Shown here in pieces: positions 1-8,028 of a stretch of 64,000 nucleotides of DNA (positions are counted from its first letter, which is position 1; every line of letters starts with the position of its first letter). The notes below the pieces were generated by a model. It saw only the letters and a program-made list of their open reading frames with translations. It had not been told where the DNA came from and made no database searches. This DNA comes from JALZKA01 sp963786495 (lineage in GTDB: Bacteria > Actinomycetota > Thermoleophilia > Solirubrobacterales > 70-9), in contig CAWAZL010000008.1 of NCBI GenBank assembly GCA_963786495.1, positions 165,551 through 229,550 on the forward strand. Direction: 5' to 3'. The position numbers and the translations under genes are program-made.

Positions 1-868
1 GAGGCAGCGGCGGCCAGCCGCGCGCACGGAATCTTCGGCCGAGTCTTCGGCCGCATCGGCGACACCGAGCGCGCCCGGGAGAACCTGGAGCGCTCGGTCG
101 AGCTGGCACGGGACTCCGATCCCTCGGAAGCCATTCGCGCTCTCCTTGCCCTCGGCTACCACTTCGAGATCTCAGAAGCCGACTACGGCGCGGCCACCGA
201 GGCCTACAACGAAGCGCTCGGGATCGCCGAGCGGATCGGCGACCTCCCGTCGCAGGTGGAGCTCCACTTCTCGCTCTCCCTTCTGGCGTTCCATTGCGGC
301 AAGTGGGACGAGGTCGAGGCCGGCACCGAGACCGTCGCGGCGCTCGTCGAGCGCGAGGGCCTGACGGGCAAGCTCTGCTTCCCCCACCTCCTGCGCGGCG
401 CGCTGCGCTGGCGCGACGCGGACTACGAAGGCTCAGACCGCTCGCTTCGCCGCGCCGCCGAGATGGCCGCGCAGGTCGGCCGCTCCGAAGATTGCGTTCC
501 AGGCGCTCCTGGCCCTCGCGGCAACGCTCAGGGACAGCGAGTCCTACGCCGATGCCGACGGCGTCCTGGCGTCCGCGCTCGACACCTGCGAGCGGGCCGG
601 GCTCGTCGCGCAGTCGATCGAGGCCACCGCCGCGCGCTCGGTCAACGCAACGCTGTGGGGCCACGCCGACCAGGCGACCTCGCTTGCCGACGAGGCGACC
701 GGTCTCGCCGAGCGGCTGCGCTATCCGGTCGGCTCCGCCGCCGCGCTGGAGGCCCGCGGCTTCGCGGCCGGCGACTCCGCCTTGCTGCGCGAAGCCGCGG
801 GAGCCTGGCGTGAACTGGGCCGCCCGCTCGAAGCCGAACGCGTAGCCCGCCTGGCCGAAGCCGCCTAG
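1..868 (+). CDS. C-terminal part of a helical-repeat (TPR-like) protein, cut by window edge, one frame break
   Basis: The 5' end lies outside the window. The reading frame open from base 1 encodes Ala/Arg/Glu-rich helical pairs (RARENLERSVELARDSD, TEAYNEALGIAERIGD) typical of TPR or MalT-like superhelices, as found at the C-terminus of large ATPase-type transcription regulators or adenylate cyclase-like proteins. Around base 488 the sensible frame moves by one base: after AAQVGRS the protein continues as KIAFQALLALAATLRDSESYADADGVL and ends with LEAERVARLAEAA at the TAG at 866-868. Helix periodicity continues across the break, so an indel is likely. The catalytic or DNA-binding part is upstream and cannot be seen, so no function is assigned. 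Confidence 0.6.
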
Positions 869-900
869 CGCCCTGGCCGGGGAACCGGCATTCGCCCGCA

Positions 901-960
901 GGGGCCCAGCATCCATGCTTCACCGAACAGGCCGGGCATCCATGCCCGTTCGGAGTCCCC
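901..960. repeat. 60-bp structured repeat, copy 1
   Basis: This 60-bp block is identical to the one at 37793-37852. It can fold as a closed three-way junction: GGGG (901-904) with CCCC (957-960), hairpin AGCAT-CC-ATGCT (908-919), and hairpin CCGAA (923-927) with TTCGG (949-953) continuing as CGGGCAT-CC-ATGCCCG (933-948). Both hairpin loops are CC inside CATCCATG. It lies between the helical-repeat gene and the first M23 peptidase. A dispersed REP-like element or a structured RNA are both possible. Confidence 0.75.
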
Positions 961-1019
961 TGCCGGTCGAACGCCGGTCCCCCTGCCAGCGTGGTGTGCT
1001 ATGAGTATTCGCTCACATT

Positions 1020-1567
1020 ATGCTCAATATTGATTCACATAAGAAGCTGCCCCTGCCCGCCCGAGCGCTCGCGATCCTCTTCGTCGGGATTGTCTTCGTG
1101 CTCCTCGCCATCTTCATGCCTGCCGGACCGGGCGGACGCCGGCGGCAATAACGTCGGCAACGGATACGTGTTCCCCCTCCCCTCGAAGCATGAGTACGGG
1201 GACGGCTTCGGCGCCGGCCGCGGCCACGACGGGCAAGATCTCTTCGCCAAGTGCGGCCGCAAGCTGGTTGCCGCGAACGACGGCAAGATTCAGAGGTCCG
1301 AGTCGGACGGCAGCGGTTACGGGAACATGGTGGTGCTCGACGTCAAAGGCGTCGATATCGACCTCCTATACGCGCACATGAAGAATCGCGACGTCAGGGT
1401 CGGCGACAAGGTCAACGCCGGCGACAAGGTCGGCGAGGTCGGCCAGACCGGCAACGCGTCCGGATGCCACCTCCACTTCGAGATGCACAAGGGCCGACTT
1501 CTGGAACGGCGGCCACGCGATGCGGAAGGTCACCCAGTACCTGAAGGCCTGGGACCGCAGGTCCTAA
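1020..1567 (+). CDS. Secreted M23 family metallopeptidase, copy 1 (two frame breaks)
   Basis: Predicted exported peptidoglycan endopeptidase of the LytM/M23 type. From the ATG at 1020 the protein begins MLNIDSHKKLPLPARAL and continues into a hydrophobic signal or anchor segment (AILFVGIVFVLLAIF). The frame shifts near 1135 into the mature domain (NGYVFPLP, YGDGFGAG). It shifts again near 1495, after which it reads DFWNGGHAMRKVTQYLKAWD and stops at 1565-1567. The zinc motif HxxxD is present (H-D-G-Q-D), as is the second motif HLH in GCHLHFE. Two cysteines (FAKCG, SGCHLH) could form a disulfide. The same architecture and C-terminal ending occur in the copy at 3842. Both breaks could be sequencing indels. 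The start shares a conserved 26-base block with the second copy. Confidence 0.75.
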
Positions 1568-1571
1568 CGGC

Positions 1572-1596
1572 GGTGCCAGGCACGGTGCCTGGCACC
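1572..1596. repeat. Perfect palindrome, GGTGCCTGGCACC repeat family
   Basis: Twelve-base arms GGTGCCAGGCAC and GTGCCTGGCACC flank a single G. The element lies in the 35-bp space between the convergent M23 and ferritin-like genes, where it could act as a bidirectional terminator stem, although no T-run follows. Related units lie at 59958-60001. Confidence 0.8.
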
Positions 1597-1602
1597 GGGC
1601 AA

Positions 1603-2124
1603 TTAGGCGAGGCCCTCCTTCTCGTACTCGCGCAGGAAGCCCTCGAATTCGCGCATGTGGCCCTGCTCGTCGCGGAGGATCGCGATGACCATGTCCTCGG
1701 TCACGGGGTCTGTGTCGGCGCAGAGCTCGATGATCCTGGAGTAGTGCTCGATCGCGCCCGCCTCGGCCTCGATCACGCCCTTGATCACGTGGACGATGTC
1801 CACCTGGTCCTCGGGCGGCTGCAGGAAGCTCTGCTCAGCCGCGAATTCCTTTGAGCCGGGCACAACCCCATACAGCTCCTTGATGCGGTCCGCGAACTGC
1901 TGCGCATGACCGAGCTCCTCGGTGATGTCCTGGGCGAGCGACTCCTTGATCTCCTGAGCGCGGACGCCGTCCGGGTTCACCGAGTTGGCGATATAGCTCA
2001 TCACCGTCTCGATCTCCATCCAATAGGCCTTCTTCAGGAGCTCGACGACCTCTTCACGCTCCTCCGTGTTCTCGTCGGCCAGGATGTCCTTCGACCCAAC
2101 GGTCGAATCGGCTGAACGTGACAT
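1603..2124 (-). CDS. Ferritin-like domain protein (bacterioferritin/Dps-like)
   Basis: A 173-residue four-helix-bundle protein with the full set of diiron ligands of ferritin-like proteins: Glu in MEIETVMSY, ExxH in EELGHAQQF, Glu in EAEAGAIEHY and ExxH in DEQGHMREF. The likely role is iron oxidation and storage or DNA protection in the cytoplasm; the exact subfamily is not clear. The ATG at 2124 (MSRSADSTVGSKD) was chosen because AGGAA lies just upstream and longer in-frame extensions run into the neighbouring gene's promoter and have no family character. It is divergent from the hydrolase at 2236. Confidence 0.85.
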   Translation of the reverse strand: MSRSADSTVGSKDILADENTEEREEVVELLKKAYWMEIETVMSYIANSVNPDGVRAQEIKESLAQDITEELGHAQQFADRIKELYGVVPGSKEFAAEQSFLQPPEDQVDIVHVIKGVIEAEAGAIEHYSRIIELCADTDPVTEDMVIAILRDEQGHMREFEGFLREYEKEGLA

Positions 2125-2235
2125 TTCGGTTCCTCGCTTTGTTGCAAATTGGTTTTCCCCCGGAAACGTGGGGGTTGACTGCTGTTTCCCGGTATCGAGG
2201 CTACGTAACCGGCCTCCCCACCTAGACTCGGGACC

Positions 2236-3072
2236 ATGCCCACGGTCATGGCCCCAGACGGCGTCAGCCTTCACTGGGAGGAGCAAGGCGAGGGGCCGGC
2301 CGTCCTTCTCAACCCGTATTGGGCGATGCACCCGTCGGTCTTCGATCAGATCGAGACGGCCCTTGTCGCCGACGACTTTCGGGTGGTCCGCTTCGACGAG
2401 CGCGGCACCGGCGAGTCCGACCGCGTTGGGCCATACGACATGGCTACAAGCGTCTCCGACCTCGAGCACCTGTGTGATGTCGCCGGCCCCTTCGAGGCGG
2501 CGATTTGCCTGATCGACTCGCAGAACCGCGCGGTGAGGATCGCGCACGGGAAGCCTGAGCTCCTGCGCTGCGTCTTCTGCGTGGGCTCAGCGCCATTCGG
2601 GGTCGGCGGCCTGAAGGACTCGGACTCGCTGCTGTCTTCGGAAGCCGTCGTACGCACCTACCTTCAACAACTCGAGTCCGACTATCGCGGCGCGGTCCGC
2701 GCCGCCCTCGCGGGCGCGAATTCTCGATTCTCAGAGGAGGAGATAAGGCAGCGCGTACAGATCCAGATGGACTACATCGAGGCTGAGGCCGCGGCTGCGC
2801 GCGCACGCGAATGGGCGAGTGACGCCGGCGCCGAGGAGCCCGGCCGCCTCCTTGAAAAGCGCCTGAGCATCTGCCTTGCGGAGGGGATGGGAGGAGCGGG
2901 CGCCTGGTTCCCGGCCGGGGCCGAGATGGAGCCGGTGATCCGTGAGGTGTTTCCGGAAGCCCAAGTCCACTGGACCACCGACGGGATCGTCTCAACACCG
3001 GGAGAGGTGACGAACGCTTTGAAGGCCTCACTCGCCGCCATCGCCGAATCCGCGACCTATGATCGTGGGTAG
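2236..3072 (+). CDS. Alpha/beta-hydrolase fold protein without a canonical nucleophile elbow
   Basis: A 278-residue cytosolic protein whose N-terminal half follows the alpha/beta-hydrolase plan: MAPDGVSLHWEEQGEG, then VVRFDERGTGESD. At the nucleophile elbow, where GxSxG is expected, it reads LIDSQNRAV, which keeps a serine but not the glycines. The C-terminal part lacks an obvious GHxP histidine and instead has TTDGIVSTPGEV. It may be catalytically divergent or inactive. The stop is directly followed by the ATG of the EVE-domain gene with no spacer, so the two are co-transcribed. Confidence 0.7.
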   Translation: MPTVMAPDGVSLHWEEQGEGPAVLLNPYWAMHPSVFDQIETALVADDFRVVRFDERGTGESDRVGPYDMATSVSDLEHLCDVAGPFEAAICLIDSQNRAVRIAHGKPELLRCVFCVGSAPFGVGGLKDSDSLLSSEAVVRTYLQQLESDYRGAVRAALAGANSRFSEEEIRQRVQIQMDYIEAEAAAARAREWASDAGAEEPGRLLEKRLSICLAEGMGGAGAWFPAGAEMEPVIREVFPEAQVHWTTDGIVSTPGEVTNALKASLAAIAESATYDRG

Positions 3073-3534
3073 ATGAGCACCTGGATCCTCACCGGCGGCG
3101 TCGAGAACTTCCGGATCTACGTGGAGCGCGGGTTCGACGTGATCGGGATGAAGGAAGGCCGGCGGCGGATGGCCGAAGGCTTCGAGCCCGGCGACGAGAT
3201 CATGTTCTACGTCTCCGGCCTCCAGGCGTTCGGAGGGATCGCCAAGGTCCGCTCCGGCATGTTCGAGGATCGCACGCCGATCTGGCCGCAGGGAAAGAAG
3301 AAGAAGCCCGAGGCCTACCCGTGGCGGGTCGAGGCCGAGCCGGACGTGGTCCTGGCCGAGGACGATTTCGTTCCCGCCGAGGAGATGGTGGGGCGCCTCG
3401 AGCACATCGCCAAATGGCCGGCCGAGCACTGGCATCTGGCCTTCCAGGGCCAGCTCCGCATCATCGGCGACGCCGACGCAAAGATCCTGCGCAAGCGGAT
3501 CGAGAGCGCCGCGCGAGCCGGCGTAGTTGCGTAA
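3073..3534 (+). CDS. EVE domain-containing protein
   Basis: A 153-residue protein matching the EVE fold, a PUA/YTH-like domain: opening W-I-L-T-GGVENF, then GFDVIGMKEGRRR, MAEGFEPGDEIMFYVSG, and the later pocket strand YPWRVEAEP. EVE domains bind modified bases in RNA or DNA and often accompany restriction or nucleic-acid quality-control systems, but here the only partner is the upstream hydrolase (zero-base spacing). No nuclease domain is attached. The family call is firm; the ligand is unknown. Confidence 0.85.
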   Translation: MSTWILTGGVENFRIYVERGFDVIGMKEGRRRMAEGFEPGDEIMFYVSGLQAFGGIAKVRSGMFEDRTPIWPQGKKKKPEAYPWRVEAEPDVVLAEDDFVPAEEMVGRLEHIAKWPAEHWHLAFQGQLRIIGDADAKILRKRIESAARAGVVA

Positions 3535-3841
3535 AGCGACGAAACCCCCTTCCTCCCGAACGCCGGCGTCGTACAACTGTCCAGATTCGTGCCTCAAAAG
3601 GCAAGTGGCTACGCCTGAGCGCCGAAGACTCTCCTGATACCCGAGGAGAGTTTGGTTTCCGCCCTAGCGGGCGCCAGACCTGAGCCCCGGGGCACCTCCG
3701 ATGCCGAGACGAGGCGTCCTTCGGGGCGCCTCGTCTCATTTTTTATGCCCGGGGGCTTGCGGGAGCCAGGCTTCAGGCGTCGAACCACACTCGAGTAGGC
3801 GTTGATTCGAGCCGACCCTGCTATTAGTGTTCGCTCACAGA
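3535..3841 (+). other. Intergenic region with three hairpins ahead of the second M23 gene
   Basis: This 307-base gap holds no convincing gene. It contains a hairpin ACTCTCCT (3628-3635) / AGGAGAGT (3644-3651), a short CCGC/GCGG hairpin near 3659-3670, and a strong terminator at 3706-3744. A start-proximal block shared with the first M23 gene lies at 3821-3845. I compared the region by eye with known riboswitch cores of cell-wall hydrolase genes (ydaO) and saw no match. Confidence 0.6.
3706..3744 (+). terminator. Strong intrinsic terminator
   Basis: Stem GAGACGAGGCG (3706-3716) pairs perfectly with CGCCTCGTCTC (3727-3737), the inner pairs close on a TTCG-type tetraloop, and the stem is followed by A and six T residues. 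It ends transcription of the hydrolase/EVE operon or attenuates transcription into the M23 gene that starts about 100 bases later. Confidence 0.9.
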
Positions 3842-4409
3842 ATGCGCAGCCATCGCAAACATGCCCTCCCGGCCCTCTCTGGAGCAGTCGCTCTCGCCGC
3901 ATCGGTCGCCCTGGCCTCCGTAGCCCTGGCGGGCGGCGGCGGCGGCACCGGCACCGGTGGAGGGCGGCGGCGGTGGCGGTGGCGGAAACGGAGGCGGCGG
4001 ACACGAGTACGTCTTCCCCCTACCCGCGAATCACGATTACGGCGACGGCTTCGGCGCCGGGCGCAACCATCAGGGCCAAGACGTTTTCGCCAAGTGCGGC
4101 AGCAAGCTGATCGCCCACCACACCTCCAGAGTCCAGGAAGTGAAGTTCCACAGCTCGGCGGGGAACTACATCGTCCTCGACGAGGACGGCTCCGGAACTG
4201 ACTACGCCTACATGCACCTGAAGAAGAAGGCGATTCCCCGCGAGGGATCGAAGGTCCGCAAGGGCGAGAAGATCGGCGAGGTCGGCGCCACCGGCAACGC
4301 CTCCGGCTGCCACCTTCACTTCGAGAAGCGACGGTCCCCAGGCTTCTGGTCAGGCGCGGCTTCCCGCAACGTCACCAAGGCCCTCAAGAAGTGGGACAAG
4401 TACAGCTAG
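3842..4409 (+). CDS. Secreted M23 family metallopeptidase, copy 2 (one frame break)
   Basis: Paralogue of the gene at 1020. The ATG at 3842 gives MRSHRKHALPALSGAV followed by a clean Ala-rich signal peptide (VALAASVALASVALAG) and a glycine-rich linker. Within that GGC-repeat linker, near 3955, the frame shifts; the mature M23 domain then reads HEYVFPLPANHDYGDG, HQGQDVFAKCG (HxxxD zinc motif) and SGCHLHFE (HxH), and ends KALKKWDKYS. Predicted role: an exported, zinc-dependent cell-wall hydrolase. The break falls in a low-complexity GGC/GGT run, where indels are easily made. The gene follows a strong terminator and is probably monocistronic. Confidence 0.8.
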
Positions 4410-5416
4410 ACCGGCGCCGGTCCGCTGTGGGCCTCGAGCAGTGACGCGGCGTAGCTGGGCTCACCCTCGAGGTGAGTAGCCCCGACCCGGTTCGCAAAGC
4501 GCGACGAAGCGCCGGCTCCTCCGACGTAAAGCTTCCAGTTCGCCGCGATCGCCGTGAGCTCTTCGCGCGATTCGCGCAGGCGCCGCGGGTCGACCGCTGA
4601 CACGACGATGGCGTCCGGCGAAAGGTCGCTCGCGGTGTCTGCGAGCGTGGGCATCGGCGTGTCCTGGCCGAAGAACGCGATGCGCCACCCGCGCTCGCGC
4701 AAGAGCAGGCCGAAGGAGGCGAGCCCCAGATCGTGGCGCTCCCCCGAAGGGCAGGCCAGCATTGCGAGCGGCCCGATCCCATCGCCCCACCCGTGCCCGA
4801 GGCCCAGCAGCCGCCCGCGGATCAGACTGGATGCGAAGTGCTCCTGCGCGGTCGAGGTCTCGCTCCGCTTCCAGCGATCGCCGACCTCGCGCAGGAGGGG
4901 GAGGATCAGGCCCTCGAGAAACGCGCGCAGCGAGAGCTCCGCGATCGCCTCGTCCATGAGCGCGTTGGCCCCGCGCTCGTCGAAGGCATCAAGTGCCACG
5001 ACGAGGCGATCGACGCGCTCGGTGTCGACCGGGGTGCGAAGGGGCGCCGGTGCGGAGGCACCGGCGCCCTCCTCGCTATGGGCGGCACGTCCCGCAACGT
5101 GCGCGCCGGCTTGGGACGGCGCGGCTGGTCCCGCCGTGACCGTGCCATGCCCGGTCTCGCCCGTGAGATGGGGGTGCTCGCGGGCAAGTCTTGCCGCCTC
5201 GGCTGTCGCGATCCCCGTATCGCGGAGGCGGGTCAGTTCCCTGATCGTCGCCTCGTCGTCGGCGGAGTAGAGCCTGTATCCCGAGTCCGTCCGGTGCGGG
5301 TTCAGGAGGCTGTAGCGGCGCTCCCACGCACGAAGCGTCCCGGGGCTGACGCCCACCCGGCGGCTCAGCTGACCGATTGAGATGGCTTCATGCGGGGTTG
5401 TGGCCACGGGCAACAC
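4406..5416 (-). CDS. CarH/LitR-type MerR regulator with B12-binding light-sensing domain
   Basis: A 336-residue repressor with an N-terminal MerR helix-turn-helix (ISIGQLSRRVGVSPGTLRAWERRY, residues about 13-35), a Pro/Ala linker (about 85-125), a helical cap with the exact Wx9EH signature (W-KRSETSTAQ-EH) and a cobalamin domain with the ExH motif (SGERHDLG). In CarH/LitR proteins, adenosylcobalamin in this pocket holds a DNA-binding tetramer in the dark and light breaks it apart. The start used is the GTG at 5416. The gene is divergent from an SDR/SRPBCC pair across an unusually AT-rich spacer with inverted repeats, which suggests these are its targets. The class is clear; the light response is inferred from the motifs. 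Confidence 0.9.
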   Translation of the reverse strand: MLPVATTPHEAISIGQLSRRVGVSPGTLRAWERRYSLLNPHRTDSGYRLYSADDEATIRELTRLRDTGIATAEAARLAREHPHLTGETGHGTVTAGPAAPSQAGAHVAGRAAHSEEGAGASAPAPLRTPVDTERVDRLVVALDAFDERGANALMDEAIAELSLRAFLEGLILPLLREVGDRWKRSETSTAQEHFASSLIRGRLLGLGHGWGDGIGPLAMLACPSGERHDLGLASFGLLLRERGWRIAFFGQDTPMPTLADTASDLSPDAIVVSAVDPRRLRESREELTAIAANWKLYVGGAGASSRFANRVGATHLEGEPSYAASLLEAHSGPAPV

Positions 5417-5422
5417 TGTAGC

Positions 5423-5459
5423 ATCTTAGTTAAGATTTTTTATCTAACTTTGTACACAA
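5423..5459. promoter_or_regulatory. AT-rich divergent operator region of the CarH-like repressor
   Basis: Within GC-rich surroundings this spacer has overlapping inverted repeats: ATCTTA-GT-TAAGAT (5423-5436), AGTTAAGAT/ATCTAACT (5428-5449) and TTGT-AC-ACAA (5450-5459). A GATAAT box at 5470-5475, 10 bases before the SDR start, would make that transcript nearly leaderless. These are good candidates for repressor sites and divergent promoters. Assignment to the repressor is by position only. Confidence 0.55.
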
Positions 5460-5478
5460 TTCGGATTACGATAATGCC

Positions 5479-6441
5479 GTGGAGATGACTCCGGCGCGAG
5501 CATTCATCGACCGCGCGATGGACGCTGCCATCGCACCCGGCTTCACATCGCTGGGCTACCGCGTGCGCAGTAAGTACTGGGACCCCGCTCCCGATCTGAG
5601 CGATCGCGCGATGCTGGTGACCGGGGGGAGCTCGGGCCTTGGCGCGGGAACGTGTGAGCTCCTGGCCGAAGCAGGCGCGCAGGTGCACATGCTCGTTCGC
5701 AACCTCGAGAAGGGCGAGCGGGCGCGCGCCGAGATCGCCGATCGCACCGGCTCCGAGACCCTGCACCTGTGGCGCTGCGACGTCTCCGATCAAGCGTCCG
5801 TTCGCGAGTTCGCCGAAAGGTTCTCGGCGGAAGTGCCGAAGCTGGACGCGCTGGTGAACAACGCCGGCGTCATGCCGCCTGAGCGCGCCCGCTCAGCTGA
5901 CGGCATTGAGCTGAGCTTTGCCACAAACGTGACCGGGCCGCTGCTCCTTTCGCTCGAGCTCCTGCCCGCCCTCTCGGCGGCAGGGCACGGGCGGGTCGTC
6001 AACGTCTCGTCGGGCGGTATGTACTCAGCGAAGCTGGACGCCGAAGACCCGCAGCTCGAGCAACGTGATTACGACCCGGTCAAGTTCTACGCCCACACGA
6101 AGCGCTGCGAGGTGATTCTCACGGAGCTCTGCCAGGAGCGACTCGGCTCGCTGGGCGTCGTGTTCAGCTCGGTCCACCCCGGTTGGGCGGACACCCCCGG
6201 CATCCAAGAATCGCTGCCCGCGTTCAGGAAAGTCATGGGCCCGTTCCTTCGCGACGCGCGCCAAGGCGCCGACACGCTTGCGTGGCTCTGCTGGGCAGAG
6301 GAGCCGATCGCGAGTCCCGGCCGCTTCTGGCATGACCGGAGATTGCGGCGCACCCACAAGCTTCCGAACACGAAGGAGTCCCAGGTGGCCCGCGAGCGGC
6401 TTTGGGACGAGTGCAACCGACTGATCAAGGAGCGTGACTGA
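5479..6441 (+). CDS. SDR family oxidoreductase, DHRS12-like
   Basis: A 320-residue classical short-chain dehydrogenase with an about 35-residue N-terminal extension. Motifs: TGGSSGLG (NAD(P) binding), NNAG (VNNAGVMPPE), catalytic Ser in NVSSGG, YAHTK (Y-x-x-x-K) and PGWADTPG after the active site. The ending and the WDP opening resemble the DHRS12/retinol-dehydrogenase-like group. The substrate is probably lipophilic. It may start at the GTG at 5479 or the ATG at 5485. It forms a two-gene unit with the SRPBCC protein and faces the CarH-like repressor, so light-induced expression is plausible. Confidence 0.85.
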   Translation: MEMTPARAFIDRAMDAAIAPGFTSLGYRVRSKYWDPAPDLSDRAMLVTGGSSGLGAGTCELLAEAGAQVHMLVRNLEKGERARAEIADRTGSETLHLWRCDVSDQASVREFAERFSAEVPKLDALVNNAGVMPPERARSADGIELSFATNVTGPLLLSLELLPALSAAGHGRVVNVSSGGMYSAKLDAEDPQLEQRDYDPVKFYAHTKRCEVILTELCQERLGSLGVVFSSVHPGWADTPGIQESLPAFRKVMGPFLRDARQGADTLAWLCWAEEPIASPGRFWHDRRLRRTHKLPNTKESQVARERLWDECNRLIKERD

Positions 6442-6445
6442 GCCC

Positions 6446-6886
6446 ATGGCCAGATACACCGGAAAGATCCTCACTTCGAAGCCCCCCGAGGAGGTCTACG
6501 ACTACATGGCGGACTTTCGCTCAGTCGAGCAATGGGACGAGACCGTCACCGAGGCGAAGCTGATCGGAAACCAGCAGCCCGGCAAGGGCGCCCGCTATAG
6601 CGTCACCGTGAAACTCGCCGGCCGCGAGAACACGTTCGAGTACGAGACGATCGAGGCGGAGCGCCCAACCCGCGTCCTGCTGCGGGCCGAGAACGGGTCA
6701 GTCATCTCGCTTGACGAGGTCACGGTCCGCGAGACCCCTGAGGGAACCGAGCTCACCTACGACGCGAAGCTCGAACCCAAAGGCCTGATGAAGATCGCGG
6801 GTCCCGTGCTGGGCATTCTCTTCAGGCGTCTCGGCGACAACGCGTCCAAGGGACTTGCTCGCGAGCTCGACGGGCAAGTCTGCTGA
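6446..6886 (+). CDS. SRPBCC family protein (polyketide cyclase/lipid-binding fold)
   Basis: A 146-residue START-like helix-grip protein: MARYTGKILTSKPPEEVYDYMADF, then SVEQWDE, then AKLEPKGLMKIAGPVLG near the C-terminus, where the long helix closes the cavity. Such proteins bind or modify hydrophobic small molecules. An in-frame GTG at 6434 overlaps the SDR stop; the ATG at 6446 fits the family start better, and neither start has ideal Shine-Dalgarno spacing (AAGGAG at 6427-6432). It is co-transcribed with the SDR. Confidence 0.8.
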   Translation: MARYTGKILTSKPPEEVYDYMADFRSVEQWDETVTEAKLIGNQQPGKGARYSVTVKLAGRENTFEYETIEAERPTRVLLRAENGSVISLDEVTVRETPEGTELTYDAKLEPKGLMKIAGPVLGILFRRLGDNASKGLARELDGQVC

Positions 6887-6889
6887 AGC

Positions 6890-7996
6890 TCAGCCCGGCT
6901 CGGGCTGGATGAGCGGTGTGGCGGCGGGCTTCTCGACTCCGAGGTTGACCGCGCGCCGGTAGTCCATCCACTCCTTGACGGCGATCTGGATCGTCGCTGC
7001 AGTGGGGATGGCGAGTAGCGCACCGACCACCCCGAAGAGTGTTGAGCCGAACAGCACCGCGACGAGGATCACGATCGGCTGGACGGCGACCGCGCGGCCC
7101 TGGATCTGCGGTTGGATCACGTAGTTCTCGAGCTGCTGGTAGACGATCGCGAAGATGATCCAGATGATCAGAGCCACCGGGAAGTTGACGAACAGGAGCA
7201 CGATTCCGACGAGAGCCGCGGCGATCGTGGCACCGACAACCGGGATCAGGTCACCAAAAGCCATGATCAGAGCGAGCGCGCCGGCGAAAGGCGCTCCGAG
7301 GATCGAGAGCACGATGAACGAGACCACGCCGGCGATCGTCGCCTGAAGCAGGGCGCCGCCGACGTAGCCGCCGATTGCGTTGGCGATGTGCTCGAACGCC
7401 CGGCGCAGTCGGTCGGCGTGCTCGGGCTCCTGATTGGCCAGGAACTGCTCGATCCACTTCGCACCTCCCGAGACCATGAAGATCGAGAGGATCAGGATCG
7501 TCACCAGGGCGAAGATCGATCTGACGAGCCCGACTCCGATGTCGGAGAGCGTCTGCGTCGCATCTCCGATCTTCTCGGGCAGCTTCTGCGCCTCCTCCTC
7601 GATGGTGCCGGTGATGTCGTAGTCCTCGTTGAGGCCCGAGAGGGTTTCGTTCTCGTTGACGAAGTCGGTGACGTCGGCGGCGTACGAGGGGAAGTTGTTG
7701 ACCAGATCCTCGCCCTGCGAGACAAGCGGCGGAGCCAGGAGCACCAGCAGGATGATCGGGAAGGCGATGAGCATCCCGTAGACGGACGCGATCGCAAGGC
7801 CCCTCGGCATGTGGCGGGAAAGAATGGCGATCGGGCTCGACACGGCGATCGCCAGGAACGCGGCGATCACGAGCCAGGCAATCGGCTTCTGGAGGAGGTA
7901 GACGAGGTACGCGGTGATGAGGACCACGACCACCACCAGGCAGATCCGCAGGATCGAGCGAATGCTCGTGTCGAAGCCTCTGAAGACGGCCATCAT
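6890..7996 (-). CDS. AI-2E family transporter (PF01594-like permease)
   Basis: An inner-membrane protein of 368 residues. Paired N-terminal helices (SILRICLVVVVVLITAYLVY, WLVIAAFLAIAVSSPIAIL) are followed by SVYGMLIAFPIILLVLLAPP, a soluble segment (about residues 80-150) and a block of four or more helices ending in IPTAATIQIAVKEWMDY. The family signature GDLIPVVGA is present. Members export small molecules or ions; the AI-2 link is historical and does not define the substrate. The ATG at 7996 has AGAGGA six bases upstream. It follows a DUF1295 gene by 32 bases on the same strand. Confidence 0.85.
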   Translation of the reverse strand: MMAVFRGFDTSIRSILRICLVVVVVLITAYLVYLLQKPIAWLVIAAFLAIAVSSPIAILSRHMPRGLAIASVYGMLIAFPIILLVLLAPPLVSQGEDLVNNFPSYAADVTDFVNENETLSGLNEDYDITGTIEEEAQKLPEKIGDATQTLSDIGVGLVRSIFALVTILILSIFMVSGGAKWIEQFLANQEPEHADRLRRAFEHIANAIGGYVGGALLQATIAGVVSFIVLSILGAPFAGALALIMAFGDLIPVVGATIAAALVGIVLLFVNFPVALIIWIIFAIVYQQLENYVIQPQIQGRAVAVQPIVILVAVLFGSTLFGVVGALLAIPTAATIQIAVKEWMDYRRAVNLGVEKPAATPLIQPEPG

Positions 7997-8028
7997 CGGC
8001 GTCCTCTTCGACGCCGGCGGCCTCTTCC

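Noticed and set aside
642..923. Minus-strand open frame starting MKHGCWAP at 923
   Set aside because: The start lies inside the 60-bp repeat; the same octapeptide begins an extension of the DUF2236 frame at copy 2 for the same reason, so it is repeat-derived.
3535..3841. Possible riboswitch ahead of the second M23 peptidase
   Set aside because: Hairpins are present but I could not match any ydaO, cobalamin, glycine or TPP core; a terminator explains the strongest stem.
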